Shown here piece by piece: positions 1-9,007 of a stretch of DNA of 64,000 nt. The DNA comes from Serratia fonticola (lineage in GTDB: Bacteria; Pseudomonadota; Gammaproteobacteria; Enterobacterales; Enterobacteriaceae). A program made the translations under genes and the position numbers. Position 1 is the first letter of the stretch. Each line of letters opens with the position of its first letter. Location of the stretch: assembly GCF_006715025.1 (NCBI RefSeq), contig NZ_VFMK01000001.1:620001-684000 (forward strand), given 5' to 3'. The notes beneath the pieces were generated by a model. It worked only from the letters and a program-made list of their open reading frames with translations, was not told where the DNA came from and did not search any database.

Positions 1-1
1 A

Positions 2-151
2 CCCGCTGTTACCGTTGAAGTGTGTGTATTTGGTCAGGTAGCCAAGTTTTATAACCTTTTGCTTGGCATGGTTGAGGATCGCACGGAGGAAAATAACCTG
101 GAGGTGTCAATTAACTATAGCTGTTTCTTCGATGACAGAAACGTTGCCTGA
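2..151 (+). CDS. 3' end of an unrecognised protein (partial)
   Basis: An open frame enters from the left edge and ends at TGA 149-151, giving the last 49 residues of a protein (ending DDRNVA). Composition is protein-like, with no low complexity. I do not recognise the family from this fragment, and the start lies outside the window. It converges on the SIS gene at 255 and is separated from it by an 11-bp hairpin. A regulator of the adjacent sugar locus is possible, but nothing in the fragment supports that. Confidence 0.45.
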   Translation, partial: PAVTVEVCVFGQVAKFYNLLLGMVEDRTEENNLEVSINYSCFFDDRNVA

Positions 152-206
152 TCCTTTCAGTACTGGAAAACGTTAACAGCTTATCTTTCATTTTTTCGTT
201 TGATAA

Positions 207-236
207 CTCTGGGTAACACATTTGCGTTACCCAGAG
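207..236. terminator. Hairpin between convergent genes
   Basis: A perfect 11-bp inverted repeat (CTCTGGGTAAC / GTTACCCAGAG) with an 8-nt loop lies between the stop of the left-edge gene and the stop of the minus-strand SIS gene. Neither side has a good U-tract, so it is a weak or bidirectional terminator at best. Confidence 0.5.
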
Positions 237-254
237 ATAAAAGCAAGATATAGG

Positions 255-854
255 TTAATTTTCAGCTCGTAGACTTTTCCCCACATCGCCGCCGGGGTGA
301 ACCTTCAATAGCGTTTCCTTGTTGTAGCCACTGCGCTCCATCAGGCAGGCGCAGGCCGCGTCAAATATCGCCAGTACCAGCACAATAGAGGTGGTGGCCA
401 ACATATTCAGCGGATCGATCTCGTTCTCCACGCCCGTGCGGATCACCAGTTGCGCCGCGTGAGCAATCGCAGAGTCTGGGTTTTCCGTCACGCTGATGAT
501 GGTCACCTTTTTGCTTTGCAAGGTTGGCAGCAGGCGCGTCAGTTCATCTGAGTTCCCCCCACGGGAAATCAGAATGATAACGTCCTCGGCACGTAGAAAA
601 CCCAGATCGCCATGTGCCGCGTCGGTGGCGTTAAGGTAAATCGCCGGTTGTTCCACACAGGCCAGCATATGGGCAACCTTACGGGCCGCAATGCCGGAAG
701 TGCCTACGCCCGTCACGGCTATCTTGCCTTTGCACTCCGCCAACAGCGTCAGCAGGCGTTGCCAGGTGGTGGCATCAATGCGTTCCCCAAGCTGTGCCAG
801 TTCACGGCTGTATATCTGCCAGGCTGCGTTGGCGCGTAGCCATTCCTGTTGCAT
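255..854 (-). CDS. SIS-domain sugar-phosphate isomerase-like protein
   Basis: A 199-residue single SIS domain, resembling the N-terminal half of KdsD/KpsF/GutQ arabinose-5-phosphate isomerases. The typical AAHGDLGF and SRGGNSDEL segments are present, but the CBS pair found in the ~320-residue isomerases is absent. At the position where KdsD has GKSG this protein has GTSG, so the usual lysine is missing. The ATG overlaps the stop of the FGGY kinase (TAATG), implying translational coupling. It is the last gene of the sugar operon. Inference: it interconverts a pentose phosphate made by the kinase; a 3-hexulose-6-phosphate isomerase-like role is the alternative. Family certain, substrate unknown. 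Confidence 0.8.
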   Translation of the reverse strand: MQQEWLRANAAWQIYSRELAQLGERIDATTWQRLLTLLAECKGKIAVTGVGTSGIAARKVAHMLACVEQPAIYLNATDAAHGDLGFLRAEDVIILISRGGNSDELTRLLPTLQSKKVTIISVTENPDSAIAHAAQLVIRTGVENEIDPLNMLATTSIVLVLAIFDAACACLMERSGYNKETLLKVHPGGDVGKSLRAEN

Positions 855-2491
855 TACGCCTCCTCCTGCATCAACTGGCGATACTTCATATGATCGTGGT
901 ACAGCTCATGGAACACGCGGTATTTACGGTCGTAATAGGCTTTAATTTTGTTGGTCTGTGGCGTCACTGTCTTGCCGATGCGGCTCATGGCATTCATCGC
1001 TTCCGGCAGCGTGTCGAACACACCCGCAGCGACGGTTCCCATCATCGCACCGCCGAGCAGCATCGCCTCGCTCTCTTCAGGCAACAACATGGCGCAGCCG
1101 GTGGCATTGGCATGTTCCTGCACGAAGATGGGGTTCTTGGTGCCGCCCCCGCTGGCCATGATGGTATCGATGCTGTAACCGCTGAGGTTCATGGTTTCGA
1201 TGATATGACGGGTGCCGAGCGCGATGGCCTGGATGGTCGCCAGATAGTGCAATGCCATGTCTTCCGGTGTCCGTGATAGCTTCAGCCCGGTCAACGTCCC
1301 GGTCAGGGTTGGGTTGGCGCGCGGTGAGCGGTTACCGTGGAAGTACGGCAGCATATGGATATCCTGGGTCAGGAAAGCGATATTCTCCGGCTCTCCGGCC
1401 ATGCGGCGCAGAATAGCGTTTAGTACCTCATAAATGGTCTGGCCGTGGGTCTTCGCCTGGGCCAGCAGGTCCGTATAGCAAGGATGGGACTGAATCATAT
1501 GGTCGATTAACGCACCCGTAGCCGATTGCCCGCCCTCGTTCAGCCAATACTCCGGTAAAATGGCGGAGTAATAAGGGCCCCACACGCCGCCGATAAAGCG
1601 TGCCGTACGTGACATCGCCATATGGCCGGTAGAGGTGCCGCCAATCATGGCGATACGCCGATTAAAATCGGCCACCTCGCCCGAAACACCGGTCGCTCCC
1701 AAGGTGCCGAGCGTGCCGGCGTGGGCATCGATGATGGAAACGCTGACGGCGGTACCGGCAATCAGGCCCATCTCGCTGGCGGCGCGTTGAGTCAGGCCGT
1801 GGCCCAGCGGTTCCCCCATCATTTTCACGTCGCTGCCGATCTTCTGCGCGTCATGTTCCAGCAGGTCTTCCAGACCAATCTGCTTGAAATAACTCTTATC
1901 CCAACGCTGTTCGTGCCCGATATAGGTCCATTTACACACGGTGGAGCACAGCGAACGAGTGGCATCCTGGGTGGCTCGCCAGGTCAGGAAATCTGGCAGG
2001 TCAAACAGATAGCCGACATTGGCCCAAGTGGTTGGCATATGCTGTTTCAACCACAGTAGTTTAGGCGTTTGCATTTCCGGTGAAATGATGCCGCCGACAA
2101 AATCCAGCACCCGGTGTTTGGTGGCATTAATGCGTTCAGCCTGCGTGATGGCACGGTGATCCATCCACACAATGATATTCTGTTCAGTGCGGCCAGAAGG
2201 GCTGATGGTCAGCGGTTTACCTTCTTTATCCAACACCACCAGGGAACAGGTGGCATCAAAGCCCAGGCCTTTCACCTGGATCGGATTGATATCGGCCTGA
2301 TTGACCGCATCGCGCACCGCGTTGCATACCGCTTGCCAGATATTGTCGGAGGACTGTTCTACAAAGTCCGCCTTCGGGCGATACAGATCAATCGCTCGGC
2401 TGGCTTGGCCAACCATTCTGCCGTTGAGATCGAATACGCCCGCGCGTGCACTGCCGGTACCTACATCCACGCCAATAAAATAACTCGCCAT
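854..2491 (-). CDS. FGGY-family pentulose kinase (D-ribulokinase type)
   Basis: 545 residues with the FGGY-kinase N-terminal nucleotide-binding segment (GVDVGTGSARAGVFD, residues 7-21) and a C-terminal ASGGGTKNPIF adenosine-binding segment. Overall it matches the FGGY pentulose kinase group that includes D-ribulokinases (YDR109C/human FGGY type), not AraB or XylB. The start chosen is the ATG at 2491, preceded by a GGAG site; an upstream frame start would add 22 residues and overlap the permease gene. It begins 14 bp after the permease stop. It is predicted to phosphorylate the imported or intracellular ketopentose to a ketopentose 5-phosphate in the cytoplasm. The exact sugar is not readable from sequence. 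Confidence 0.85.
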   Translation of the reverse strand: MASYFIGVDVGTGSARAGVFDLNGRMVGQASRAIDLYRPKADFVEQSSDNIWQAVCNAVRDAVNQADINPIQVKGLGFDATCSLVVLDKEGKPLTISPSGRTEQNIIVWMDHRAITQAERINATKHRVLDFVGGIISPEMQTPKLLWLKQHMPTTWANVGYLFDLPDFLTWRATQDATRSLCSTVCKWTYIGHEQRWDKSYFKQIGLEDLLEHDAQKIGSDVKMMGEPLGHGLTQRAASEMGLIAGTAVSVSIIDAHAGTLGTLGATGVSGEVADFNRRIAMIGGTSTGHMAMSRTARFIGGVWGPYYSAILPEYWLNEGGQSATGALIDHMIQSHPCYTDLLAQAKTHGQTIYEVLNAILRRMAGEPENIAFLTQDIHMLPYFHGNRSPRANPTLTGTLTGLKLSRTPEDMALHYLATIQAIALGTRHIIETMNLSGYSIDTIMASGGGTKNPIFVQEHANATGCAMLLPEESEAMLLGGAMMGTVAAGVFDTLPEAMNAMSRIGKTVTPQTNKIKAYYDRKYRVFHELYHDHMKYRQLMQEEA

Positions 2492-2505
2492 AATTTTTCT
2501 CCGAA

Positions 2506-3459
2506 TCAGGCTTTTCGATTTTGTAATGCGATGAACAGGATCAGCACGCCGCCCCACAGGGCCATGGTCAGATAGCTGCTGACGCCGAGCAGATTGAGGC
2601 CGCTTTCCAGCATTTGCAGTACGATCAGCGCCAGTACCAAGCCAAGGATACGGCCAAAGCCGCCATCCGGGTTTATGCCCCCCAGTACCGAAGCCAGAAT
2701 AGTGACCAACAGATAAGACTCACCGTACCCGGCCTTGGCCGAGTTGAACTTGGCCATCATCAGCAGCGCTGCACCCCAGCCAAGCAGAGCGGAAAGGATA
2801 TACACCGCAATTTGTACGCGGGCAGTATTCACACCGCTGAAACGGGTTGCCTGCTCATTCGAGCCAACCAGATATAAACTGCGCCCTAGCGTCGTGTGTT
2901 CCAGCAGTACCCATAACCCCACTGCGACCAGCAGGAACAGCAATAGCGCCACGGGAAGGCCGAAGATACTGCCGTTACCAAGGTATTGAATCACCGCCGG
3001 GAAACCGGAAATTACCGCACCGTTCGACAGCAGGATATTCAGCCCGGTGATCAGCGTCATGGTGCCGAGCGAGGCAAGAATGGGGGAAACGCCAATCCAG
3101 GCGACCAGCACGCCGTTCAGTGCACCAATGGCGACGGCAACGGCCAGCCCGGCCAGCAGTGCTAGCCCCAGGAATAAAGGCTGATCGGGATGGCTGACGA
3201 TAATGGCCGCCATCACCAGCGAACAAGCGTTGGCCCCGGCAATGATTGACAGGTTAATACCGCCGGTGAGCATGGTAATCCCCATGCCGAGCGCCAGCAT
3301 GCCCAGGATGGGGAGCTGCGAGGCGATCGACTGGAAGTTACCAACGCTAAAGAAGCGCTGGCCCAGCAGCACGGCAAACAGCAGGCCGACGGCAATGATG
3401 ATCACGCTTTGCAGGCGGATGATCCGATCTTGGGGGATCAAGCGGGTTAACTGTGTCAT
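2506..3459 (-). CDS. Sugar ABC transporter permease (RbsC/LsrD-like)
   Basis: 317 residues, strongly hydrophobic, with about eight to ten predicted membrane segments and the ITMLTGGINLSI and VLGGINPDGGFG segments of carbohydrate-uptake (CUT2) permeases of the BPD_transp_2 family. It begins one base after the stop of the first permease gene, so the two are translated as a pair and probably form a heterodimer in the inner membrane. It works with the double ATPase and the binding protein encoded upstream. Confidence 0.88.
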   Translation of the reverse strand: MTQLTRLIPQDRIIRLQSVIIIAVGLLFAVLLGQRFFSVGNFQSIASQLPILGMLALGMGITMLTGGINLSIIAGANACSLVMAAIIVSHPDQPLFLGLALLAGLAVAVAIGALNGVLVAWIGVSPILASLGTMTLITGLNILLSNGAVISGFPAVIQYLGNGSIFGLPVALLLFLLVAVGLWVLLEHTTLGRSLYLVGSNEQATRFSGVNTARVQIAVYILSALLGWGAALLMMAKFNSAKAGYGESYLLVTILASVLGGINPDGGFGRILGLVLALIVLQMLESGLNLLGVSSYLTMALWGGVLILFIALQNRKA

Positions 3460-3460
3460 G

Positions 3461-4450
3461 TTAGAGCTCCTTGGCCAGCTTGCGTTTTTCGTTCCAGGCG
3501 GTGGTGCTGATACTGATCAGAATGATCGCGCCGCTGAAAACCTGGTGCCAATATGACGATACGCTGAGTAACGTCAGTCCGTTCTGCAGAAAGGCCAGGA
3601 GCACGACGCCCAACAAGGTCCCGGTCAATGAACCGCGCCCACCGGTCATACTGGTACCGCCAAGCACCACGGCGGCCAGTACCGTCAATTCAAAACCGAG
3701 CAGCGAGTTGGGGGCCACGGACTGGGTGATTTGTGCTTGTACCACGGCGGCAATGCCCGCCAGGATCCCCATATAGCCATACACATAAAAATGCAGGCGC
3801 AGCAGGTTCAGCCCCAGGCGAGAAGCTGCATCACGGTTGCCGCCCATGGCGAAGATCTGACGGCCAAGGCGGGTGAAGTTCATCAGCACGCCGGTAACAA
3901 TAATTACCGCCAGCAAACACAGCAGTGGCAACGTCAGGCCGTAGTCATAGCCATCACTTCCTTGGAACGAGAACCAGTTAATACCGTCCATAAACCAGTC
4001 GGGGAAGCCATACAGCCAGGTGCCTTTGGTCGCATAAACCAACAGGCCGTAGAACAGGTTCAGCGTGGCGATGGTGATGATAATGGCCGGTACTTTCAGC
4101 CAATAGACCAGGAAACCGTTCACCAGCCCGAGCAATAGCCCACAGCCTATCGCCATGGCAAACGCCAGCGGGAAGCTGCCGCCGTGCTGGATGACCCAGC
4201 TGGCCATCACATACTGGGCAATGGCGGTAATGGCCGGGAATGAAATATCGATGCCACCGGCAATCAACACCACGAACAGACCGCAGGCAAGAATGCCGAG
4301 AATGGCATAGCTGGTGGCCATATCGGTCAGGTTACCCAGCGTTAAAAATTCATCGGTGCTGATACTCAGCCCAATGGCCAATAGCAACACCAACAGGCCA
4401 AGATAAAACTCATGCCGCCCGGCCAGGCGGGCGAGAAACGACTTATCCAT
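3461..4450 (-). CDS. Sugar ABC transporter permease (RbsC/LsrC-like)
   Basis: 329 residues, multi-spanning, with the CUT2 permease hallmarks (VLIAGGIDISFPAI near residue 60; VLGGTSMTGGRGS near residue 265). Its start overlaps the end of the ATPase gene by 8 bp, indicating tight operon translation. It is paired with the next permease. The substrate cannot be told from the sequence; the operon partners suggest a pentose, a pentulose or a related polyol. Confidence 0.88.
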   Translation of the reverse strand: MDKSFLARLAGRHEFYLGLLVLLLAIGLSISTDEFLTLGNLTDMATSYAILGILACGLFVVLIAGGIDISFPAITAIAQYVMASWVIQHGGSFPLAFAMAIGCGLLLGLVNGFLVYWLKVPAIIITIATLNLFYGLLVYATKGTWLYGFPDWFMDGINWFSFQGSDGYDYGLTLPLLCLLAVIIVTGVLMNFTRLGRQIFAMGGNRDAASRLGLNLLRLHFYVYGYMGILAGIAAVVQAQITQSVAPNSLLGFELTVLAAVVLGGTSMTGGRGSLTGTLLGVVLLAFLQNGLTLLSVSSYWHQVFSGAIILISISTTAWNEKRKLAKEL

Positions 4451-5942
4451 TCACCACCTCGGCGATTTGTTGTTCGGTATTGTGATGCGGCGAGAATTCG
4501 GCGATCAGTTCGCCTTTGCGCATGACGATCACCCGATGGCTGTTGTAATAGGCTTCCGGGATTTCATCGCAGATCATCAACACCGCCATGCCAAGTTCGG
4601 CCAGATCTTTGGCGATCTGATAAATCCCCTCTTTATTGGCGATATCCACCCCCACCGTGGGCGAGTCGAGGATCAGGATTTTCGGTTGCGTAGCAACCCA
4701 TTTGGCGATGGCGATCCGCTGGGCGTTACCGCCAGAAAGCGTTTTGACGGGCAGCGCGCTGTCGGAAACCTTGATATTGAGATCGCGGATCAGCTTTTTC
4801 ACCCGATCCTGCGCTTTCTGATGATCCAGTAGGCCAAGCGGCGTATGTAATTGATCGAATACCGTCACGATAGTGTTGTCGTAGATCGACTGATCCATGA
4901 TCAACCCTTGAGTCAAACGATCCTCAGAGACATAGCCGATACCGTGTTTGATTGCTTCGCGGTTGTTGTGCAACTGCACGGGTTGGCCATCAATCTTGAT
5001 TTCACCGCTGTCTGGTCGCGTCATACCAAACAGGCTCAGGCACAGTTCGGTACGCCCTGCTCCCAGCAGACCGACGATGGAAACAATTTCACCGCCGTGT
5101 AGTGCCAGATTGATATTGTGGAACTTGCCACGTCGGCTGAGGTTGCATACCTCAAGCCGTGGGCGGTTTTGTTGGGAAGCGCGGGCGGGTAACGGGCTGT
5201 AATGGAAACGCTGGCCAGTCATCAGGAAAGCCAGTTCGTGGCTGTCCAGTTCACTGGCCGGGTAGGTTCCGATCAGCTTGCCGTCGCGCATCACGCTGAT
5301 ACGATCGGCCACTTCCATCACCTCGTCCAGACGGTGGCTGACGAACACTACGCAGATGTCAGCGGCTTTCAGCTCATTCACTACCCGCAGCAGGCCGTCC
5401 ACCTCCTGGCGTGTCAGTGAGGCTGTCGGTTCATCCATAATCACCAGCCGTGCCTGCGCGGCAATGGCGCGGCAGATGGCCACCAGTTGACGATCGGCAA
5501 TCGAGAGTTTCTCAACTTTTTTATCCGGATTGAGACTAACACCCACGCGGGCCATGGCCGCCAATGCGACCTCACGCATCACTTTTTTGCGTACCCAGAA
5601 ATGTCCGCCAGGCAGATAGCGGTGCATAGCGATATTCTCTGCTACCGTCAGATTAGGGAATAATGACAGATCCTGATAAATAACCTGAATGCCGTAATAA
5701 CCAGAGAGCTGTGGCGTCAGTGAATGGAATAATTTACCTTCCAGAGAAATATTGGCGCCTTTCTCTGGCTGATAAACGCCCGAGATAATTTTAATAATGG
5801 TGCTTTTGCCGCAGCCATTTTGCCCAGCCAGGCAATGTACCTCGCCTTTATTTAGCGTCAGGTTTATTTGGTCCAGTGCCAGCACGCCTGGAAATCGTTT
5901 ACTGATATTTTCCAGAGTGATAAATGGGATAGATGCAGTCAT
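4443..5942 (-). CDS. Sugar ABC transporter ATP-binding protein, double cassette
   Basis: 499 residues, two fused ABC cassettes as in RbsA/LsrA. The first has Walker A GQNGCGKST (residues 40-48), a diverged signature (LSIADRQ) and Walker B ending MDEPTAS. The second has the usual degenerate Walker A (GLLGAGRTE) and a good LSGGNAQR signature. In the second Walker B the sequence reads ILDSPTVGVD, with serine in place of the catalytic glutamate, so only one ATP site looks fully competent. It powers uptake through the two downstream permeases. The gene is separated from the binding-protein gene by 262 bp that hold two repeat structures. Confidence 0.9.
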   Translation of the reverse strand: MTASIPFITLENISKRFPGVLALDQINLTLNKGEVHCLAGQNGCGKSTIIKIISGVYQPEKGANISLEGKLFHSLTPQLSGYYGIQVIYQDLSLFPNLTVAENIAMHRYLPGGHFWVRKKVMREVALAAMARVGVSLNPDKKVEKLSIADRQLVAICRAIAAQARLVIMDEPTASLTRQEVDGLLRVVNELKAADICVVFVSHRLDEVMEVADRISVMRDGKLIGTYPASELDSHELAFLMTGQRFHYSPLPARASQQNRPRLEVCNLSRRGKFHNINLALHGGEIVSIVGLLGAGRTELCLSLFGMTRPDSGEIKIDGQPVQLHNNREAIKHGIGYVSEDRLTQGLIMDQSIYDNTIVTVFDQLHTPLGLLDHQKAQDRVKKLIRDLNIKVSDSALPVKTLSGGNAQRIAIAKWVATQPKILILDSPTVGVDIANKEGIYQIAKDLAELGMAVLMICDEIPEAYYNSHRVIVMRKGELIAEFSPHHNTEQQIAEVVNG

Positions 5943-6024
5943 AGTAATTAACCTATACAGGTTGATACCCGTGATTTCTCAAGCCAGGCATAATTTCGTT
6001 TAATTGTGGTAACGCTAATCAATA

Positions 6025-6046
6025 CCCTCTCCCTTGTGGGAGAGGG
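6025..6046. repeat. Perfect 9-bp hairpin CCCTCTCCC/GGGAGAGGG
   Basis: A GC-rich perfect inverted repeat with a TTGT loop sits between the binding-protein gene and the ATPase gene. This palindrome type recurs in intergenic regions of many enterobacteria. In the mRNA of this operon it would be a stable stem, but no U-tract follows, so it more likely protects the upstream message or limits read-through than terminates fully. Confidence 0.55.
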
Positions 6047-6080
6047 AACCGATAATTTCCCGGTGTGGCGTACAGACTAA

Positions 6081-6200
6081 ACCCCATGGATCTCAAGTTG
6101 CAGCCAGGCTCCTGGCTCGTTTATCCCCAGGGGCTTACTTAGGTAAGTGACTGGGTGAGCGAGGGCAGGTAACAACGCTGCGGTTTGAAAGACGACGGGT
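6081..6200. repeat. Intergenic palindromic repeat element, full-length copy (~120 bp)
   Basis: Bounded by ACCC and GGGT, with imperfect inverted ends (GGATCTCAAGTTGCAGC against GCTGCGGTTTGAAAGACG) and an inner palindrome around GCTTACTTAGGTAAGT. I recognise this layout from a dispersed intergenic repeat common in Yersinia/Serratia-type genomes; I do not assign a family name. It begins right after the hairpin above and ends 4 bp from the binding-protein stop codon, so it would be transcribed as a long stem-loop at the 3' end of that gene. A shortened copy lies at 55263-55328. Confidence 0.7.
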
Positions 6201-6204
6201 GAAA

Positions 6205-7191
6205 TTAGAAACCTAATGATTTGGCATTGTCCTTGGTCACTTCAAGGATCTTGTTAAACCGAATCACTTTCTTGTCCATATCAACGTCGGCTTTACCCAG
6301 GCCATCAATGGACAAATCTTTGGTGACTTCCTTGCCTTGTAGCAACTGATCGGCAACGGTAACCAACGCATAACCCGCATCTTTCGGATCCCACAGCAGG
6401 GCTTTTTTGATATCACCACGCATCAGGTAAGGTGCGGCCTGTGCAGGCATAGCAATCCCTACCACCGCCACCTTGTCTTTAGCCCGTTTCTGGGCAACGG
6501 CTTGCCCTGCACCAATCGGGCCCAGTGATCCAAAGCCGATAATGCCTTTCATCTGCGGATAGGTTTTCATCAGATCCAACGTGGTGGCGTAAGATTTATC
6601 GATGCTTTCCGCGACCGGCAGGCGAGAGGTGACTTCAAACATCTCCGGGTACTTTTCTTTCTGATATTTGATGGCGTAATCCGCCCAGGCGTTATGCAAC
6701 GGTACGGTCAGCGAGCCGACATAAATGGCATAGCCGCCTTTACCGCCCATGTCTTTTGCCAGCTCATCCACGTTGGCCTGGGCATACTTCTCGCTATCGA
6801 TAGTTTCGATATCCCACTGGCCAATCTGTTGGTCCGGGGATTCATGGGTCAGCACGACGATGCCTTTGTCGCGAGCTTTCTTCAGCACCGGCTCCAGTAC
6901 TTTGGCATCGTTAGGCACTACGATGATAGCGTTCACATTTTTTGCGATCAGGTCTTCGATGACTTTTACCTGAGCGGCAGGATCGGGGGTAGAAGGGCCA
7001 GTCTGGTAAGCATTGACGTCTAGTTGCTTGGCGGCTTCATTCACACCGACTTCCATTCGGTTAAACCATGGAATTCCCGTTACTTTAGCAACCACGGCGA
7101 TTTCATGTTTTTCGGCGGAAAAAGAAGGTGTTGCTGCAAACATGCACGCAGAAACCACACATGCATTCAATAATGCGAGGTTAAATTTCAT
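6205..7191 (-). CDS. Periplasmic sugar-binding protein (CUT2/LsrB-like)
   Basis: 328 residues with a signal peptide (residues 1-26, cleaved after PSFSA), followed by a type I periplasmic-binding fold of the ribose/autoinducer-2 class (Peripla_BP_4). It resembles LsrB in general layout, but the ligand-contact region cannot be judged by eye, and the kinase is not LsrK-like, so AI-2 transport is not claimed. As first gene of the operon it is followed by stable stem structures and then the ATPase gene, the usual way of making binding protein in excess over transporter. It delivers the ligand to the membrane complex. Confidence 0.87.
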   Translation of the reverse strand: MKFNLALLNACVVSACMFAATPSFSAEKHEIAVVAKVTGIPWFNRMEVGVNEAAKQLDVNAYQTGPSTPDPAAQVKVIEDLIAKNVNAIIVVPNDAKVLEPVLKKARDKGIVVLTHESPDQQIGQWDIETIDSEKYAQANVDELAKDMGGKGGYAIYVGSLTVPLHNAWADYAIKYQKEKYPEMFEVTSRLPVAESIDKSYATTLDLMKTYPQMKGIIGFGSLGPIGAGQAVAQKRAKDKVAVVGIAMPAQAAPYLMRGDIKKALLWDPKDAGYALVTVADQLLQGKEVTKDLSIDGLGKADVDMDKKVIRFNKILEVTKDNAKSLGF

Positions 7192-7455
7192 AGCTTTACC
7201 TTTTTATCTGTAGGGTGTGGTGGTTTTTCCACCGTTGCAGATTACAAAGGAAAGGAAGAGGGCACGTAACCGAAGTTGGCTAATTGTGATCTATGCCCAT
7301 TATTGATAAATCCAGTGATGTTTAATGTAAATTAAAAGTTAAATTAAATGAGTGTGGTAATATTACTACCTAAAAAACAGCATTGTTTAACTATTTGATA
7401 TCTTATGCGCAACAATTATGAAATGATTTTTGGTAAGAAAGTGGCAGGAAAAGAT
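7192..7455 (-). promoter_or_regulatory. Upstream region of the sugar transport operon
   Basis: 264 bp of AT-rich DNA between the binding-protein start and the gdhA terminator. It must hold the operon promoter. A TGTGATCTA match to the left half of a CRP site lies at 7285-7293, but the right half is poor. An AGGTAAAG ribosome site precedes the binding-protein ATG. No clear regulator palindrome was seen. Confidence 0.35.
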
Positions 7456-7483
7456 AAAAAAATGCCGGCTGGAATGCCGGCAT
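7456..7483 (-). terminator. gdhA rho-independent terminator
   Basis: On the minus strand a perfect 8-bp stem ATGCCGGC/GCCGGCAT with a 6-nt loop is followed by a run of T, about 45 bp after the gdhA stop. Confidence 0.85.
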
Positions 7484-7528
7484 GGGATCATTTAACAGAT
7501 CTGTGAAGAAGATCACTCAAGAAGAATG

Positions 7529-8872
7529 TTAGAGCACGCCCTGAGCCAGCATCGCATCCGCAACTTTGACGAATCCAGCAATGTTGGCACCATGTACATA
7601 GTGCGTTTGCTTGCCTTCGCCACCGTATTCAACACAGGCCTGATGGATGTCCGACATGATATGGCGTAAACGGATATCTACTTTCTCGGCTCTCCAGTTC
7701 AGGCGCGCTGCGTTTTGCGCCATCTCTAACCCGGAAGTTGCTACGCCACCGGCGTTGGCAGCTTTACCTGGCGCGAACAGGACACCAGCCTCAAGGAAAG
7801 CATCTGTGGCTTGAATGGTGGTCGGCATATTCGCCCCTTCTGCCACGGCTTTTACCCCGTTACGGATCAGCACCTGTGCGGCTTCAAGATCCAGTTCGTT
7901 CTGAGTGGCGCACGGCAAGGCAATATCGACCGGTACGTTCCACGGTTGCTCGCCTGCCAGATAGGTCAGGCCACGTTCACGAGCATAATCGGCCACTCGA
8001 CCATAACGCTGGTTTTTGATCTCTGCCAGATGAGCCAGTTTTTCGGTAGTGAAACCCGCCTCGTCAACGACGGTACCGCCAGAATCTGAAACAGTGATCA
8101 CCCGGGCATCCAGCTCCAGCGCCTTCTCAATGGTGTACTGCGCGACGTTGCCTGAACCCGATACCGCAACACGCATCCCTTCAAAGCCTAAACCGTGGCG
8201 TTGTAGCATCGAATCAGTGAAGTAAACCAGGCCGTAACCCGTCGCTTCCGGGCGGATCAGGCTGCCGCCAAACGACAAACCTTTGCCGGTAAACACGCAG
8301 CCGGTGTTGTTGGAAAGTTTCTTCATCATGCCAGCCATAAAGCCGACTTCACGGCCGCCTACGCCGATATCTCCGGCTGGCACGTCGGTATCCGGGCCGA
8401 GGTGACGATAAAGTTCGGTCATCAATGCCTGACAGAAACGCATGATTTCACCCTGGCTTTTGCCTTTCGGATCAAAGTCCGAACCGCCTTTACCACCGCC
8501 CATTGGCAGTGTGGTCAGGGCATTTTTGAACGTCTGCTCAAAGCCAAGAAACTTCAGAATAGAGGTGTTAACCGAAGGATGGAAACGCATGCCGCCTTTG
8601 TACGGCCCAATCGCAGAGTTGAACTGGATACGATAGGCGCGGTTTACCTGAACCCGTCCCTGATCGTCGACCCAACTGACGCGGAACTGAATGATACGTT
8701 CAGGTTCCACCAGGCGCTCCAGGAGTGCATGGTCACGATAATGTGGATTACGTTCAATGAATGGCCATAGCGAGGTAAAAACTTCCCGGACTGCCTGCAG
8801 ATATTCTGGTTGGTGTGCATTATGACGTTGTAGTGATTTTAGAAAGGATTCTAGCGATACAGCTTGTTCCAT
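7529..8872 (-). CDS. gdhA: NADP-specific glutamate dehydrogenase
   Basis: 447 residues, the same length as E. coli GdhA, and colinear with it. It makes glutamate from 2-oxoglutarate and ammonia with NADPH, one of the two routes of ammonia assimilation. The substrate-binding segment GPYKGGMRF starts at residue 89, and LPMGGGKGG places the catalytic lysine at residue 128. A Rossmann segment VSGSGNVAQY lies near residue 237. The ATG at 8872 follows a GAGGAG-like site. The gene is monocistronic, with a terminator downstream. Confidence 0.97.
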   Translation of the reverse strand: MEQAVSLESFLKSLQRHNAHQPEYLQAVREVFTSLWPFIERNPHYRDHALLERLVEPERIIQFRVSWVDDQGRVQVNRAYRIQFNSAIGPYKGGMRFHPSVNTSILKFLGFEQTFKNALTTLPMGGGKGGSDFDPKGKSQGEIMRFCQALMTELYRHLGPDTDVPAGDIGVGGREVGFMAGMMKKLSNNTGCVFTGKGLSFGGSLIRPEATGYGLVYFTDSMLQRHGLGFEGMRVAVSGSGNVAQYTIEKALELDARVITVSDSGGTVVDEAGFTTEKLAHLAEIKNQRYGRVADYARERGLTYLAGEQPWNVPVDIALPCATQNELDLEAAQVLIRNGVKAVAEGANMPTTIQATDAFLEAGVLFAPGKAANAGGVATSGLEMAQNAARLNWRAEKVDIRLRHIMSDIHQACVEYGGEGKQTHYVHGANIAGFVKVADAMLAQGVL

Positions 8873-9007
8873 GGATAACTCCTCTTTAGCATTTGGGTTC
8901 CCCTGTTTTTATGATGTGTCTCACAGTTGGGGAAGATGTTGTGTCTGTATCGACTATATCATTGCGGGGTGGTTGATTAACAAGCAATAAATAAGGTTTG
9001 TCCCATG

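Noticed and set aside
6205..7191. LsrB and an AI-2 uptake operon
   Set aside because: Transporter is of the same broad class, but the kinase is a D-ribulokinase type, LsrF/LsrG/LsrR are absent, and ligand residues cannot be confirmed.
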